This document shows positions 1-12,781 of a stretch of DNA of 64,000 bases, piece after piece. The position numbers were made by a program, and so were the translations under genes. Under the pieces are notes generated by a model. It saw only the letters and a program-made list of their open reading frames with translations, was not told the DNA's origin and ran no database searches. The stretch is taken from assembly GCF_947179515.1 (NCBI RefSeq), contig NC_067474.1, positions 89,719,824-89,783,823 of the forward strand, written 5' to 3'. The stretch comes from Apodemus sylvaticus. Lineage: Eukaryota; Chordata; Mammalia; Rodentia; Muridae. The first letter of the stretch is position 1. Every line of letters starts with the position of its first letter.

Positions 1-2489
1 ATTCTAAGTACCATAATATTGCCTAGTTTTTATAGTTTTCATCTTCTTTTAGTCAAATCCTTCCCACACTCTGTAATTTTCATTTGACCTTTCAACATAA
101 GCTTGAATTCTGTGACTGAAGTTTACACTGGGGTCATTTTTCCTTCTATTTTGACAAAATTAAAAGAAGTTCTTGCTTGAAAAATATAATATATGTTAGC
201 TCTTTGCTTCTTTCTAATTTTAATGGCTCAAGTGATGAGAGAGTGCTTTGTTGTTGGCTACATCAGCAGTTAGCTTTGCCAAGGGAGGTTGATATCTCTT
301 CTAAATGCAAATTAAAAGGAAAAAAAGGAAGAACATCACATTAGCCTACAGCAAAATGATATGGTACATGGCCAGCAAGGTAATGGCCTCTATTGCAAGC
401 CAAGCTTTCATATCGAGGGTTATCTTATAAAGAGTGGAGAACTTAAGACCTAGCTTGATATCTGTATCATCCTGTTGATATCTGTAAAGGTCAGGAGTAA
501 GGACAGAAGAGGAGATAAAGAAATCTAAGGCCTGAAATAATTATCAGTATTCTTCATTAACAGTTTAGTGGGGTCGGAACTGTCTTAAGTCCAGTGGAAA
601 CATTCATTGTTCAGTCTGTAAGGATAAGAATCAGGATGTATATACTCTATTTTTCTAAGAACATATTTGGTGACAGCAAAGAAGCTGTAACGTCCTCTTC
701 ATTCCTGAAGGACAATATGTCTATATCTTATCCAATCGTTGATAATAGAAACATATCTAATTTATTTTTAAAGTTTTATTTCATGTTCTAAATAACATTC
801 CCATTTCTCTCTTCCCAAAGAGTACCACTTGAACAGAAACGAACATCCCTCATCCCATTTCATTATAGAAACACTCATAACCACACAGTTTTCTCCTATC
901 AATAAAGATGCTTGATGTTCCATGGAAGTCCTGTGTAATACATGCAGAACAATGGAGTCAGACTCAGAGATAAATTATTACCAAAACAACTTTAAGTGAT
1001 GAGCTTGCCTCTGATGCTTCCCTGCAGATGGGATGTGGATGCTCAGTGTGAGAGCAAGATGCACAATAAAGCCTACGGGTAATAATCATAAATCCTAAGC
1101 AGGCAGTCCCCATTCTTAAGACATTTTTAAACCCTTGACAAAGGCTATAAGGTGCAATCTGCGTTGAGAGGCATTCTATTTTTCAATACATTTAGTTAAA
1201 GTGTGAAGTGGAGCATGCCTTTGTGGGGTGAAAAGACACAGCACCCCTGTCAAGCAGAAGCGGCTTCATCCAAACCTCGGTGAGAAGGCGCTTCCTGTCC
1301 TGCTGACTGTTTCGATGAGGTCTGATTATATGCGGTATTTGGGTTATAATGTTAGCGTACATTCTGCATAATGCTTCCCAAAGCATCTATTCAAAAGAAA
1401 TGTCTCAAAATGCAGAGTGCACATAGAGATTCTTAGGGAATGAGAATAATTGTGTAGGACATATTTACAGAACAGGAAACAAACAAACAAAAGAACTAAT
1501 GTTTTTAAATGAGATTGTTAAGGCTGAGACACTGGGTTCTGGTTTTACCTGTTTAATACCCAGTTAAAACACAATGCTGGTGTTGGCTGCCAAGACCAAT
1601 AGGTTTCTTTTCTGATTTCTGTATTTTCCCATGGAGTTGCATATGCCAAACAATCAAGCAGCAATTGGAGAACTAGCACCCTGTGCAGAGACTGCCAGTC
1701 TAGATGTTTCTCAAGGAGCAGTCGAGAGGACCTTTGGTTGCTATACACAAAATTAAAATTTATTCCCTTTTCTTATCACTTTTTAAATCATTTACATAAT
1801 CCGTGAACACAAAAGTACCTGGATTGTAAAACTAAGTAGAAAATAACCTGCAATTTGTCAGGCAAATCACCTCATAACTTTTCTCTGCCTTTCTAACATG
1901 TAGAATTTCTGTGATGCTTAGTACAAAACCTGTGTCCACTACATGCTTTAGAAAACCAAAAAATTTTTGGGATATCATTTAAAATTTAGACTATTTAATA
2001 TTAGTAAAATATATTTTAGGTAACTAAAAAACAATGGTAAATTAGTTGGGGATCTTTTTTGATCAAATCACTTCAGAATAGACCTCACATGTTGACAAAG
2101 GGAACAACCTCGCTCATGACTCTCTGTATGGAGGCCTTAATCTTTCCAAACAGCTCTCTAAATTCTTAGGAGGGGATGAAGTTTAAAGGAGAAGACTCTG
2201 ATATCAAACCCAGGATACACTTTGTTTAAAGTTTTGATAGAACAGATTTCATAGATGGATGTAGAATTCTATGCACATTTAAGAGGTAACAAAAAGAGAA
2301 GGGTGGAAAGCTAATCATATACTAAACCATGCCAAGTGTGGCCAGAAGGAGATTCATAAATCCTACTGCTTGAATAGATCAAAATTTATATAATACCATT
2401 AATATAATGGATATTTGGGAGAAAAACTATCTTATATTTTGTATTGTTGGTGTCTTTATAGAATAGGTCAATAAACAGAAGCTTATCAA
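1..2489. other. unassigned AT-rich non-coding DNA
   Basis: No reading frame, splice-flanked exon or repeat consensus could be recognised here. The short open frames (for example 594-791 and 1192-1386) have no protein-like features. The stretch ends where L1 ORF2-derived sequence begins near 2,490. Confidence 0.5.
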
Positions 2490-3718
2490 AAGCTGATGTT
2501 GGTCCAATATATACAAAGAAGTAAAGAACTTAGACTCCAGAGAACCAAATAACCCTATTAAAAACTGTGAACAGAATAACAGAGAATTCACCTGAGGAAG
2601 CTCAAATGTTTGAGAAGCACCTAAAGAAATGTTCAACATCCTTATTCATCAGGGAAATGCAAATCAAAATGACCTTGAGATTCTACCTCATACCAGTCAT
2701 ATTGGCCAAGATCAAAAGCTCATGTGGCAGCAGATACTGATGAGGATGTGGAGAAGAGAAACACTTCCCCATTGCTGGTGGGATTTGCAAGCTGGTACAA
2801 CCACTCTGGAAATCTGTCTGGCGGTTCCTCAGAAAATTGGACCTGAGGACCCAGCTATACTACTCCTGAGCATAGATCCAGAAGATTCTCCAACATGTAA
2901 TTAAATACACATGCTCCACTATTTTCATAGCAAACATTATTATAATAGCCAGAAGCTGTAAACAACCCAGATGTCCCTCATCAGAGAAACAGAAAATGTG
3001 GTACTTTTATACAATGGAATACTACTCAACTATTAAAAACAATGACTTCATGAAATTCACAGGCTAGTTGATGGTATTTGAAAATATCATCCTGAGTTAG
3101 CTAACTCAGTAACAAAAGAACACACAGTATGCACTCACTGATAAGTAAATATTAGCCATCACATATAGAGTCACAAAACCTGAACACTATCTATTGTGGA
3201 TGTCTGGAAGTACTTGCTGACAGGAGCCTGAAATGCTGTCTCCTGAAAGGCTCTGCCAGAGCCTGACAAATACAGAGGCAGATGCTTGCAGCCAGCCATT
3301 GGACTGAGCATGGGGTCTCTGATGGAGGAGTTGGAGAAAGGACTGAAGGAGCTGAGGGGGTTTGCAGCCCCATGGAGGGAACAACAGTACTACAGGCCAG
3401 ACCCCCAGGAGCTCATGGGGACTGGATCACCAACCAAAGTGTACACATGGACGGACCCATGGCTCCAGCAGCATATGTAGCAGAGGATGGCCTTGTTGGC
3501 ATCAGTGGGAGGAGAGGTCCTTGTGCCTGAGGGTGTTCAATGCCCCAGGGTAAGGGGATGCCAGGGAAGGAATAAGGGAGTGGGTGGGTGGGTAGGTGGG
3601 GGAGCATCCTCACAGAGACGGGGGGAGGGGAGATGGGATAGGGATTTTGCGAAGGGAAGATCTAGAAAGGGGAAAACATTTGAAATGTAAATAAAGAAAA
3701 TATTCAATAAAAAATAAT
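2490..3718 (+). mobile_element. 5'-truncated older L1, ORF2 end plus 3' UTR
   Basis: The segment reads as the last part of murine L1 ORF2. It is recognisable from the Cys/Trp-rich C-terminal region near 2,750-2,830, the phrase equivalent to FMKF near 3,040, and the 'tgataagtaaatatta' end of ORF2. A purine-rich 3' UTR follows, ending with 'gaaatgtaaataaag' and an A-rich tail near 3,710. It carries multiple stops and frameshifts, so it is a dead older (Lx-type) copy. No target-site duplication was found. Confidence 0.85.
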
Positions 3719-4017
3719 CACATTTGGACATCTCTTAGCAATCTCTATTCCCAAATGTCTGGCTATGTATTCTTAGGGTCTTCTGTCAAAAGAACAATGA
3801 TCTGTTTATAAATAGGTATATTACACTGAAAAGAAGCTGTGCCATAGCTCCTTTGTGGCTGCTAATTAATATGACCAGACATTGCAATTCACTGTTAATG
3901 TGTTTGGCCTAACAAGTTCATGGAAATATAAATTAAATAGAGACACAAAACAGGGGAGTATGGAAGTACGCAGGCAACTGGAGCATAGACAAAACATCCC
4001 TCAGGGAAGACAGGATA

Positions 4018-4268
4018 AACCTGTTTTATTGGATAGTTTTATTTCAACTTGACACAAGCTGAATGTCATCTGAGCAGCCTGAATGAGAAAATGCCTCCAT
4101 AAGATCTGGCCGTAGTCATGAAAGCCAATTGTGTACTTTCTTAACTAGTGATTGACTCGGAGTGCCAGGCCATTGTGGAGGGGACCATCCCTGTGTTGGC
4201 CTTCGTCCTGGATCTTTTATGTAATCAGATTGAGCAAGCCATGGGGATCAAGCCAGTAAGAAGTGGAT
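4018..4268 (-). repeat. murine dispersed repeat fragment, reverse copy
   Basis: The text around 'tttcaacttgacacaagct' and 'gagcaagccatggggatcaagcc' belongs to a very common murine interspersed repeat, seen here in reverse. Two forward copies lie at 47,520-47,885 and 48,008-48,395. I do not assign a family name. Confidence 0.55.
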
Positions 4269-6017
4269 CATTAAATCAATGAAGAACAGTTAACAATGTA
4301 GAGAAAGGAACATACTTAATATGCTTCTAGATTTTTAGAGAGATAACAGTGGATGGATGTTGGTCTAGAGATATTTCCACTGAACAGAGTGTTATTCAGG
4401 ACAAGAAAATAAATCACATGAATATGAGTATGTTCTAAGACCAAAGCAGTCAGACCTGGATGAGACCTGTGAGCCATAGTAGATGTATCTGTGACTGAGA
4501 ATACAAAAGTCACAAAGTGAAAACTCTCACTCTACCTAAGCCTGTGGGGATAGCTGAATTTGTCATTTTCTTCTGTGTAACTCAGAAAACAGCAGCCTGT
4601 GGCAATGCCATGCTTGAATGTACACAGGATGCTGGTGGTATGCTGGCTCTATAATGATGCGTGAAAAGCAGATAGAAAACCAGGGGTCTGTTACACATCT
4701 TGCTATTTCTTATCACCTAGCACAGCTCCTAACAACTCATGGACTTGAGTAGATTTCTAGTATGAGAGCCAGTTGAACACAAATTTGTAGTTTATAACTG
4801 CTGTGCATTACCTCAAATGGTTTTAATTTTTAATGGTTTTATTGGCTTTAATTAAATTATTTGATTATAAGAGCATAAAATACAAAAAAAAAGGAAAATG
4901 GAAAACAGGGCAGAGAGAATGTGTAGAAGTAAAGAAAAGACATAAAAAAGAGCAAGAAATAGGAGGAAGGAAGGACATTGTCCTAAAGGTACTTAAAACT
5001 CAGTGTTTACAGTTAAAGGTGCATGGCAAATGAACACTTTACCTATGATATCTAATGAAAAGCTGAAATTAGCTCAATATAGCAGAAACTGGGATTCCCA
5101 TTGTAGAGATCAGGACAAAATAAAAAGAAGTCCTAAATTAAATGTTCTCATTAAGCTATCAATATGGTTATAAATTATTTATTTTTAACCAAAATATAGT
5201 TCTCTCATGGAGGAAATCATAACTATACTGATATGCAGTAAAAAGAGAAAGAGGAATTTGGGGAAAGAAAAAAATTAAACATTAAATATGAACTAAATAT
5301 TATTTAAACAGAATTTAAGAATGCCATAAGGCAGCCAGGGGATGACATTTCAGTGAGGCAATGTCACAGAGAGTTATTTCTTAGGCCATTTTCATGCTTG
5401 ATTTTTTTTTTATTCAAGTTTTGGACATTTGTGTTCATTTGTTGCTTAGCTGATAAGATGAGAGAGCTAGAAGTAAATGGATCAATTTGATGTTTACTTA
5501 TTTTCTAATAATAGGATTTCATAACTTATTCGACTCTGTTCAGTAAGATGAGTCTGGAGGGTGTGGTAACAGTGACATAGGAGGCGCTGCTGTCTAGTAA
5601 CACTTAGATCAGCTCATATGCCTATTTGCTGGCTGGATTCCTTCTGTCTCTTCCAGTGGAGACTATGGGAAAAGTGAGGAAGATTCTCCAGAAAAGTTAG
5701 TTTCATTATTTAAAAAGAATTGAAATAAGCTCTCCCCCAGTTAGTCTATTGAATGCAATTTTCGATGTATGAAGACTCTCCTTCCTTACAAATTTAATTG
5801 GAAACCCTGAGTGTGTTAGGTATTATGGCAGATGATCCAAATAGTACATATAAAAGTGAGTGGGGGAGATAAGGCAGAAAGACATGTTGAGGAGAAGTCA
5901 ACCAATCAAATCAAATCAACCATGACAAATCAAATCATGGTAAAGCACACCCAATGAACCTTTGCAAAGGATGAGAGTACTCCTGAACAAAACCCTCAAA
6001 GGGTATAAGAAAATCTA
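4269..6017. other. unassigned non-coding DNA
   Basis: No gene or clear repeat was recognised. It contains A-rich tracts near 4,880 and 5,260 and a T run at 5,402. The 66-codon open frame at 4,833-5,033 is Lys-rich because the DNA is A-rich and is not considered real. Confidence 0.45.
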
Positions 6018-6215
6018 CTTAGGGCTGGTGTTGCTCTGATTAAGATCACTTCTTGCTACTGGAGGAGCCACAAATTTGGTTCCCAGGACTCATATGTTGC
6101 CTGTAATTCCTGTTCCATGAAATTAAGCATCCCTGTCTGGCCTCTAATTGTTACACATAATCCCACAATGTACATATATACAGGAAGAAAGCATTAATAT
6201 GCATAGAACATGAAA
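6018..6215 (+). repeat. B3/B2-type SINE, diverged
   Basis: A diverged tRNA-derived B2-superfamily SINE. The order matches the family: 'gattaagatcact' (A-box side), 'ttggttcccaggact' (B-box side), then the 'ctgtctggcctct' segment and an ACATA-rich end. It is heavily mutated. Confidence 0.6.
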
Positions 6216-6235
6216 TAAGTAGACTTAAAAGGCTG

Positions 6236-6406
6236 GGAGAAGAAGTTCACCTTGATCAGTGTGGAGCTCCTACCAGGTGGCATGACACCCCATATGGCTT
6301 TCTACATAGAAGCATGGGGAGGGGAATAGAATAGAGGGTTTCAGAGTGGGGGGACCTGAAAAGAAGATAATATTTGAAATGTAAATAAAACATATCCAAT
6401 AAAAAA
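6236..6406 (+). mobile_element. short L1 3' UTR remnant
   Basis: A G-rich stretch ('gggaggggaatagaat') leads to 'tatttgaaatgtaaataaa' and an A-rich end. This is the standard terminus of rodent L1 3' UTRs. No ORF2 remains. A 9-bp hairpin ('gaatgaatt' / 'aattcattc', loop acttc) directly follows at 6,407-6,429. Confidence 0.7.
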
Positions 6407-7147
6407 GAATGAATTACTTCAATTCATTCTCTTTGTTAGATACGAATGTTTAAGAGAATCTTGCAGGATGACACTGGAGGCTTAAATGAGACAGAAAGTA
6501 CATTTTGTTTTCCAGTGGGTTCTGAGTATAGAATGAATAGTCTTAAGTTTTCATGTAACCAAAAGGTGGGGGAATTTTAATGTCTAAGACCTCACAGAAT
6601 GAAGAATTTCTAGAAAAAGAGGAAGGTACACTTATGCTCTTCTTTGCTCTTATTTCCTTTAAGAAATGTTGGTCTCAAATGTACCCCGAGGGAGGTTGTA
6701 GAAGAAGCTGGGGACTGGGGATACAGTGTTTCTAAGGTCATAGCAGTGGAAAAAATGAGAATACACATTAGCAGAAACAGTAGGTGAATCAGAGGCAGGT
6801 CTTTTAAGAGGTTACAAATACTGAAAGTTTAAGAATGGCTAGGAAGTAACACCTCTTCAAGGGTCTAGGTGGTAGACTCCCATCATTTTGGGGTGGGTAG
6901 TTGACGTGCCATCATTTTTCTAGGTAGAAAAGGAGAATAATTCATATCTGATTCTAAGTTCTTTTGATGATGTTTCTTCCTCAATGAACCTAGATGAGAA
7001 GTCAGAAGAGAGATGGTTTATAAGATGGGACCTATGTCATTCCTTCCACATGTTGTCCATTCAGTAACTGCAAGTGCTACCCCTATCCTGTGGTGGGAAC
7101 AGAGAATGTAATGATACAAATGGGCTTCAAAAGTTTTAAGTGAACAG

Positions 7148-7251
7148 GGACTGAGCATAACTATTTGGATTTAAAAAAATAAAACATTGTCCTCAATCTA
7201 GCTTAGTACAGTTTAATTTATTTTTTAAATCCAAATAGTTATGCTCAGTCC
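7148..7251. repeat. 35-bp near-perfect inverted repeat with 33-nt spacer
   Basis: The left arm 7,148-7,183 starts 'ggactgagcataactatttg'. The right arm 7,217-7,251 is its reverse complement and differs only by one A in an A run. The spacer is 7,184-7,216. Arms this long and exact should form a stable hairpin or cruciform. The flanks match no repeat that I recognise. Confidence 0.95.
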
Positions 7252-8794
7252 ATTAAAAATGAAACCACAAACTAAAGACCAAAATATAGGAAAAATCAGG
7301 AGTGAGTTACTGAGGAGTACAGACACATCACGGTCTTACTCACAATTCAGAAGCTTTTAAATTTATTGATTTTATAATGTTCTCATACTAAATCATGGTT
7401 TTTGCCTACAGAAGACTATAAACTCAGTAAAAAATTATGCAAAGTATTATAAAGTTAGATATTTAAACCCTGAAAAATGATGCTTATATAGAACCACTAG
7501 TGTGTGTCAATGTGTAAAGCATTAGGTTGTCAATTAAAAATAAACATTAAATATAAGTAAATATGAAAATAAGAAAATAAAATATAAAACTATAAGTGGA
7601 GTGGAGTACACAGCTTCCCTCTGCTTCCAATGTTGTCAATGAAAGAATAACAGAAACTGGTCTTCCTCTATTTAAAAGCAAAACAAGAAGACCAAAAAAA
7701 ATGTCCCTGATATGTACAGTTAAGACATGCATATGTGCCCAAGGATGTTCAATTACTAGATCTTCTACTCCTTAGCCTGTCCCTCACATTGGCTCTGTCC
7801 TTCTAGAGGAGTTACTTCATTCACCTGTTTTCAAAGCATCATTTTTAGTCTCTCATTTTACTCGCAGGCATAAAATTTACCAAACCATGATTTATGAAGC
7901 AAGATACGGCAGAAGGAAAAACACCAGTCAATGAAACAAAATCTCTATTATTTAACCATTCAATTTCTGTTATCGCAGATCGTCACCCAAATATATCTTA
8001 CAAACTTGACTTGCCCAGATAACTGTAAACAGCAACAGTCTCCTGTGCTTCATTGAGTGACCCATTCACTTTCCTCTGATTTTCTAAATGTCATTTGTTT
8101 CAACATGCTCTGTGATTTATGCTGCAGATAGGGTGAGGAGAATTGACCTCATTCCTACCCCAGTGCAAAGGCCAAGTCATATTGAAGGAGCACATTGTCA
8201 TCCCTGTATTCCAAGTGCATCTCCTCCCATTTGTGTTGATGACACAGACACAGCGAAGCATAAAAAGCAATCCTTTAAAACTAGCAGGGAGCATCATTCC
8301 ACGGTAGAAAAACAATCAGAGCCTCGTTTGTAGCATGAAAACAAACAGCCAGATTCAGTCATTTGCTGGGTAGTTAGAGTAGACTTTAATTATTGCAAAA
8401 TATAAGTAATTGGAAAAGACAAATCATTACCTCCATAAAAGTACAATCTCTCGGGAAGCAAATCATCAAAATGGCACAAAAGTAGAGTTTGTTACTTCTC
8501 ATGCCTAATCAGATATAGTTTGCAAATATTTCTCCCATTCTAGCCTTTGTATCTATACTGACTAAACAGATAGGTTATACCATCCAAGGTTCAGGGAACA
8601 CTGCACAAGAGAGGACAATAAGAATCCAATAGCTTGAATAGAGGGAAATATATGGCAAAAAAACCTCCACCCATGTATGGCATGGCAGGAGCATCCATGT
8701 ATGCTCTCAAGATTGCATGCACCCCATTTGCATTTTCTCACACATGGAATGAAGTCTCTCCCTGAAGGAGAGTGCAAATGATGAGCAATAAAGA

Positions 8795-9060
8795 AGGCAG
8801 TGGACTTTATCCTGACATGCTCATTAAGGAGACCAATTCTCTGAAGCTGACATTGGTGGTTTCACTTTCAAATATCCATGAGTATTTTAAGACAGGTACT
8901 AGCAGTGACATTATTTAATCTATGATTTTTAATTGTGTGTACCTTAAGGAAACATTTGGAAATCTGTTAGAGCATGGCTGAAATATGACAATTGGAAAGG
9001 GTTATCAAGTTCAGGTTTGGTAGTTACAATACCCACGCTGATCTCTACAATTAAGTTTGT
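8795..9060 (+). repeat. left arm of a diverged inverted duplication
   Basis: This segment, containing 'aatctatgatttttaattgt' and 'gctgaaatatgacaat', is matched by the reverse complement of 10,560-10,825 along its whole length, at roughly 80% identity by eye. The two are either inverted copies of an unrecognised dispersed repeat or an old inverted local duplication. Confidence 0.8.
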
Positions 9061-9817
9061 TAGGAGAGAGCTTCTTATTATCCCCAGGAGTGTAGTCAAT
9101 GATAAACTGCCCTTGCTCCAGAAAGTAGCTTTATAACCATACTTAGGCAAAAAAAGTTTAAGTCAGTGTATCACACACAAAATAACATGAAAGGTTGAGT
9201 GTGGTTTGTTGGTAAGAAGGATGCAGGAAAAGAGTAATAGAGAAGAGGATGAAAGGGATGGTACCCAAATGAATAACATTCACTACATATGTATATGAAA
9301 GTCCTAAGTAATACAAGTTGTTTTGGTGTATGATATAATAACATTTGTCTATTTTTGTTTTTATGATATTTCAGTAACCATATTAAAACAAATTCTTCCC
9401 CATTGCTACATTCTGAAACATTTTCCATTGTAATATTTTCATAATTTCTAGTCCTAAATCTAATTAATTGATCCACTTGACTTGAATTTGTACAGGATGA
9501 GAAATAAATGTCTAAATATCATTGGGTATTTGGTTTTTCCTACAACATTTATTAAAATCATTGTCTATTCTACAATGTGTCTTTCAAGTATCTTTGTTAA
9601 GATAAGTTTGTAAAATATATAATAGCTGTTAAGATTTTATATTACAAGAGACATCCATAGACCATCTATATGCATAATTTAAGGTAGAAAGACAGATAGA
9701 TGATAGATAGTTATATAAATAGATATTTATCACAATGAGTATTAACTTTGAATAAAAAATATTTCAAAGAGAGGAAGAGTCAATAATCTGAGAATGTCCC
9801 AGTGAAATGTGATAGAA

Positions 9818-10320
9818 AATACAGAAAATGTGGTATATTTACACAATGGAATACTACTCAGCAATTGAAAACAATGAATTCATGAAATTTTTAGGCAAAT
9901 GGTTGGAACTGGAAAATATCATCCTAAGTGAGGTAACCCAATCACAAAAGAATACACATGGAATGCAATCACTGATAAGTGGATATTAATTAGCCCAGAA
10001 GCCCTGAAAACTCAAGACAATTAGCATATCAAATGATGCCCAAGAAGAAGGAAGGAGAGGGCCCTGTTCCTGGAAAGGCTTGATGCAGCATTGTAGGGGA
10101 GTACCAGGACAGAGAAGTGGGAGGGGAATGGGTGGAGAGAAGAGGGCTTATGGGATATATGGGGAGGGGGGAAACCAGGAAAGGGGAAAGCATTTGGAAT
10201 GTAAACAAATAATATAGAAAATAAAAAGAAAATTATAAAAAAATAACATAAATAAAAAATAAAAAAAGAAAGTAGCTCTGAACAATAAAGCTTGTGTTTA
10301 AGCAAAAAAAAAAAAAAAAA
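9818..10320 (+). mobile_element. 5'-truncated L1 with possible 3' transduction
   Basis: The end of ORF2 ('acacaatggaatactactca', then a FMKFLGKW-like stretch) is followed by a short 3' UTR with 'ggaatgtaaacaaat' and an A-rich tail reaching about 10,268. About 35 non-L1 bases follow, with an AATAAA signal at 10,284-10,289, and then a 17-A tail at 10,304-10,320. This order is the usual mark of read-through into flanking DNA before polyadenylation. The element lies between the two inverted duplicate arms. Confidence 0.8.
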
Positions 10321-10559
10321 TACAACAAAATAGACAAAATATAAAACACATAAAGTTGAGTTACAACAGGTAGGTAAGGAAATTACAATTGAAGAGACAT
10401 TTTAAATTTACTCTTTAGACACCAGGGAATCGGCAAATATCATATCAACATAAAATTCAAATTCTCCAAAAATAAGACTTTTAGGAATTATATTATTCAA
10501 AACAATATAGCTATTAATTTATTGCACTCTTCTTGTGTGTAGATTGTACATGTAATCTT

Positions 10560-10825
10560 ATAAAGAGATTAAGGTGGGTAATATGACTACCAATCCTGAA
10601 CTTAATAACCCTTTTTGATTGTCATATTTCAGCCATATTCTAAAAGATTCCCAAATGTTTCCTTAAGATGCACATAATTAAAATCATAGATTAAGTAATG
10701 TCACTGCTAGCACATATTTTAAAACACTCATCAATATTTAAATGTGAAACTACCAATTTCAACTTCAGAGAACTGATTTCCTTAATGAACAGTTAGGGGT
10801 AAAGTCCAGTCTTCTGTATTGCCTA
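10560..10825 (-). repeat. right arm of a diverged inverted duplication
   Basis: The reverse complement aligns with 8,795-9,060. Shared blocks include 'gctgaaatatgacaat', 'ttaaggaaacattt' and 'gctagcagtgacatta'. Similarity fades on both sides. Confidence 0.8.
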
Positions 10826-12118
10826 TTATCTCAGTGTGAATATATACACCTAAATGCAACATATCCTTCCTGAACAACTGCACACACAAATCCAAATTAG
10901 ACTACTATTTGTTAACCCTCACCCTTTACTTCCAAAGCAAACAGAAAACTTGTTAACTGTATATACGCTTTATGACCAAGAATGAAATGAGCTCTTAATA
11001 TTTTTATTAAATTTTTAACTTTGGCTGTTAAAAGTTACATATATTATAAATTATCCTATATGTTCATCTTGAGAAAGCAACTTCAAATATGTGGTAAATG
11101 TCTATATTAAAGCAATAAAAATGTTTACAATTCACACATATCTAAACTACTTGAAATAACTACTTTGAATGTATCAAAAACCCAGGCATATTATGCTATA
11201 ATAGCAGTGGAGCATAAACTTCTTGAAAACCCCTATCGTTACATCTTGAAAAAAATAATTCATTAGTAAATGTGTTTACTTACTGATGTTTACTTATAAG
11301 AAACTAAATGTATAAGGAACCATTGTTAAAATTAAAGTAAATGGTATGAGTATCTGCAGTGCCACAGTAATACAGTAGTTGACTAGTAACAAAAATATAA
11401 CTTTTGATCATGTATTACATAACAAAAGAAGATACTGATATATGCTGTGTGTTTTGTTGTCACAACTTAAGTAATCTCTAACACATCTGAATGTCATAAC
11501 TATTTAAATTCACATGTACCATAGAAGGAAAGAAGTGCCTGATTATATTCTTACCAGGTAAGATTCATATTTCATAATACAACCCCAGAATATGGAGCAA
11601 CACTAACATGATGTCTCTCACAGCAGTAGTTTCTCATCAAAAGGTGTAAGCCAAGAGGCAGCCAATTCTAGAAGCTCAAAAATCCTGATATCCTATTCAA
11701 GTAGACTTCTGTGCATTCTGCATATGTACTTTCATTTGAATGAGCAGAGTTAAGTACATAACTTCACACTGCGTTAATGGGAAAGCTAAGTACAGTTCCC
11801 ACAGAGCAGGGATTATAAGTTGCTTTTATGTGGAGTACTTGTGTGATTTCAAATGGTAGCTACACCATGGGGTAACCTGTTAGAGATGTAAAACTTGTGT
11901 GTAAAGCTCTAGGATAAAGAAAAGAGATTAAAGATGAAATGGGGAAATGAGAAACAGATGAATGGATGGATTAGAAATGATTTGATGTTTAACAGTATAC
12001 AGAGTGAATGATACTGGTGGTTGAACAAGATAACACATTTTACTTGGTTACTTGGTAATACAATATATTTTGTTGTGTTGTTTTTGCAATTGATATTTCA
12101 TTGTTTGGTTTCTTGCAT
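10826..12118. other. unassigned AT-rich non-coding DNA
   Basis: Nothing coding or repetitive was recognised between the inverted duplicate and the TG repeat. Confidence 0.45.
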
Positions 12119-12119
12119 A

Positions 12120-12120
<1 letters not shown>

Positions 12121-12144
<24 letters not shown>
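12121..12144. repeat. (TG)12 microsatellite
   Basis: Twenty-four uninterrupted bases of TG/GT. Confidence 0.97.
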
Positions 12145-12150
<6 letters not shown>

Positions 12151-12154
12151 CCAA

Positions 12155-12590
12155 CAGTTGTGACTGAGAATGACTGCAGCTGTACATACTGTGTCCCTTC
12201 CCCCACAGCATTGAGCTGGCTGGCAGCCCCCACTCTTCCACTGGTGTTATCTCTGGCCCTTGTTCCTTGGGAACAATACAGAGCTTTCACCTTGACGACC
12301 AAGACTGCCTCAGGGCAGTTTCACCTGGAGGCCAGCAGAGACCAGCCAGACTGGAAGCATGCGACCAGCTGAGAATTGGAGCCAAAGAGTTCTCGGCCTG
12401 CTCCTTGATGTTGGGGGGCAGGGTTGTTTCCTAAAGACTATCTATCTTGGCAAAATAATATTAAAGTCAGTCTTGACCGGCAACTGTCGCCTCGACTCAA
12501 TTTCTCTTTTGCCCCCTTCCCGTTTACCCCCAGAATTCTCTTCCAGGTATTCCGGTTCGCATGTGGGCGCGGGCGGCTACAATATTGAAA
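12155..12590 (+). mobile_element. LTR-like remnant of an endogenous retrovirus
   Basis: This GC-richer island stands out from its AT-rich neighbours. It holds a polyadenylation-like A/T motif ('aaaataatattaaag' near 12,450), followed by a C/T-rich U5-like stretch ('tcgcctcgactcaatttctc'), and it ends near 'gggcggctaca'. This order suggests U3-R-U5 of a class II (ERVK-like) solo LTR. No target-site duplication or matching second LTR was found, and the family is not assigned. Confidence 0.5.
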
Positions 12591-12781
12591 TCACTATATA
12601 ATGATTCTATTGTATGAACTTCTATAGAATATAAGTAATAGTCCTATACTTAAAAGTTTACTGAGAACCTGTTACATATTACTTTTCCCTTTGAAAAATT
12701 TGACACTGTTAGGGTCTTGAAACAGTGAAAACCCCTATACTCTACATGAGGCTACCGCATTATTCCCATCATATCCCAAAT

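Noticed and set aside
3282..3731. Overlapping 60-80-codon frames on both strands
   Set aside because: They lie in the G-rich L1 3' UTR, where stop codons are scarce.
8088..8333. 81-codon forward frame and an overlapping 71-codon reverse frame
   Set aside because: Both strands are open, neither has splice sites or domains, and a chance origin is more likely.
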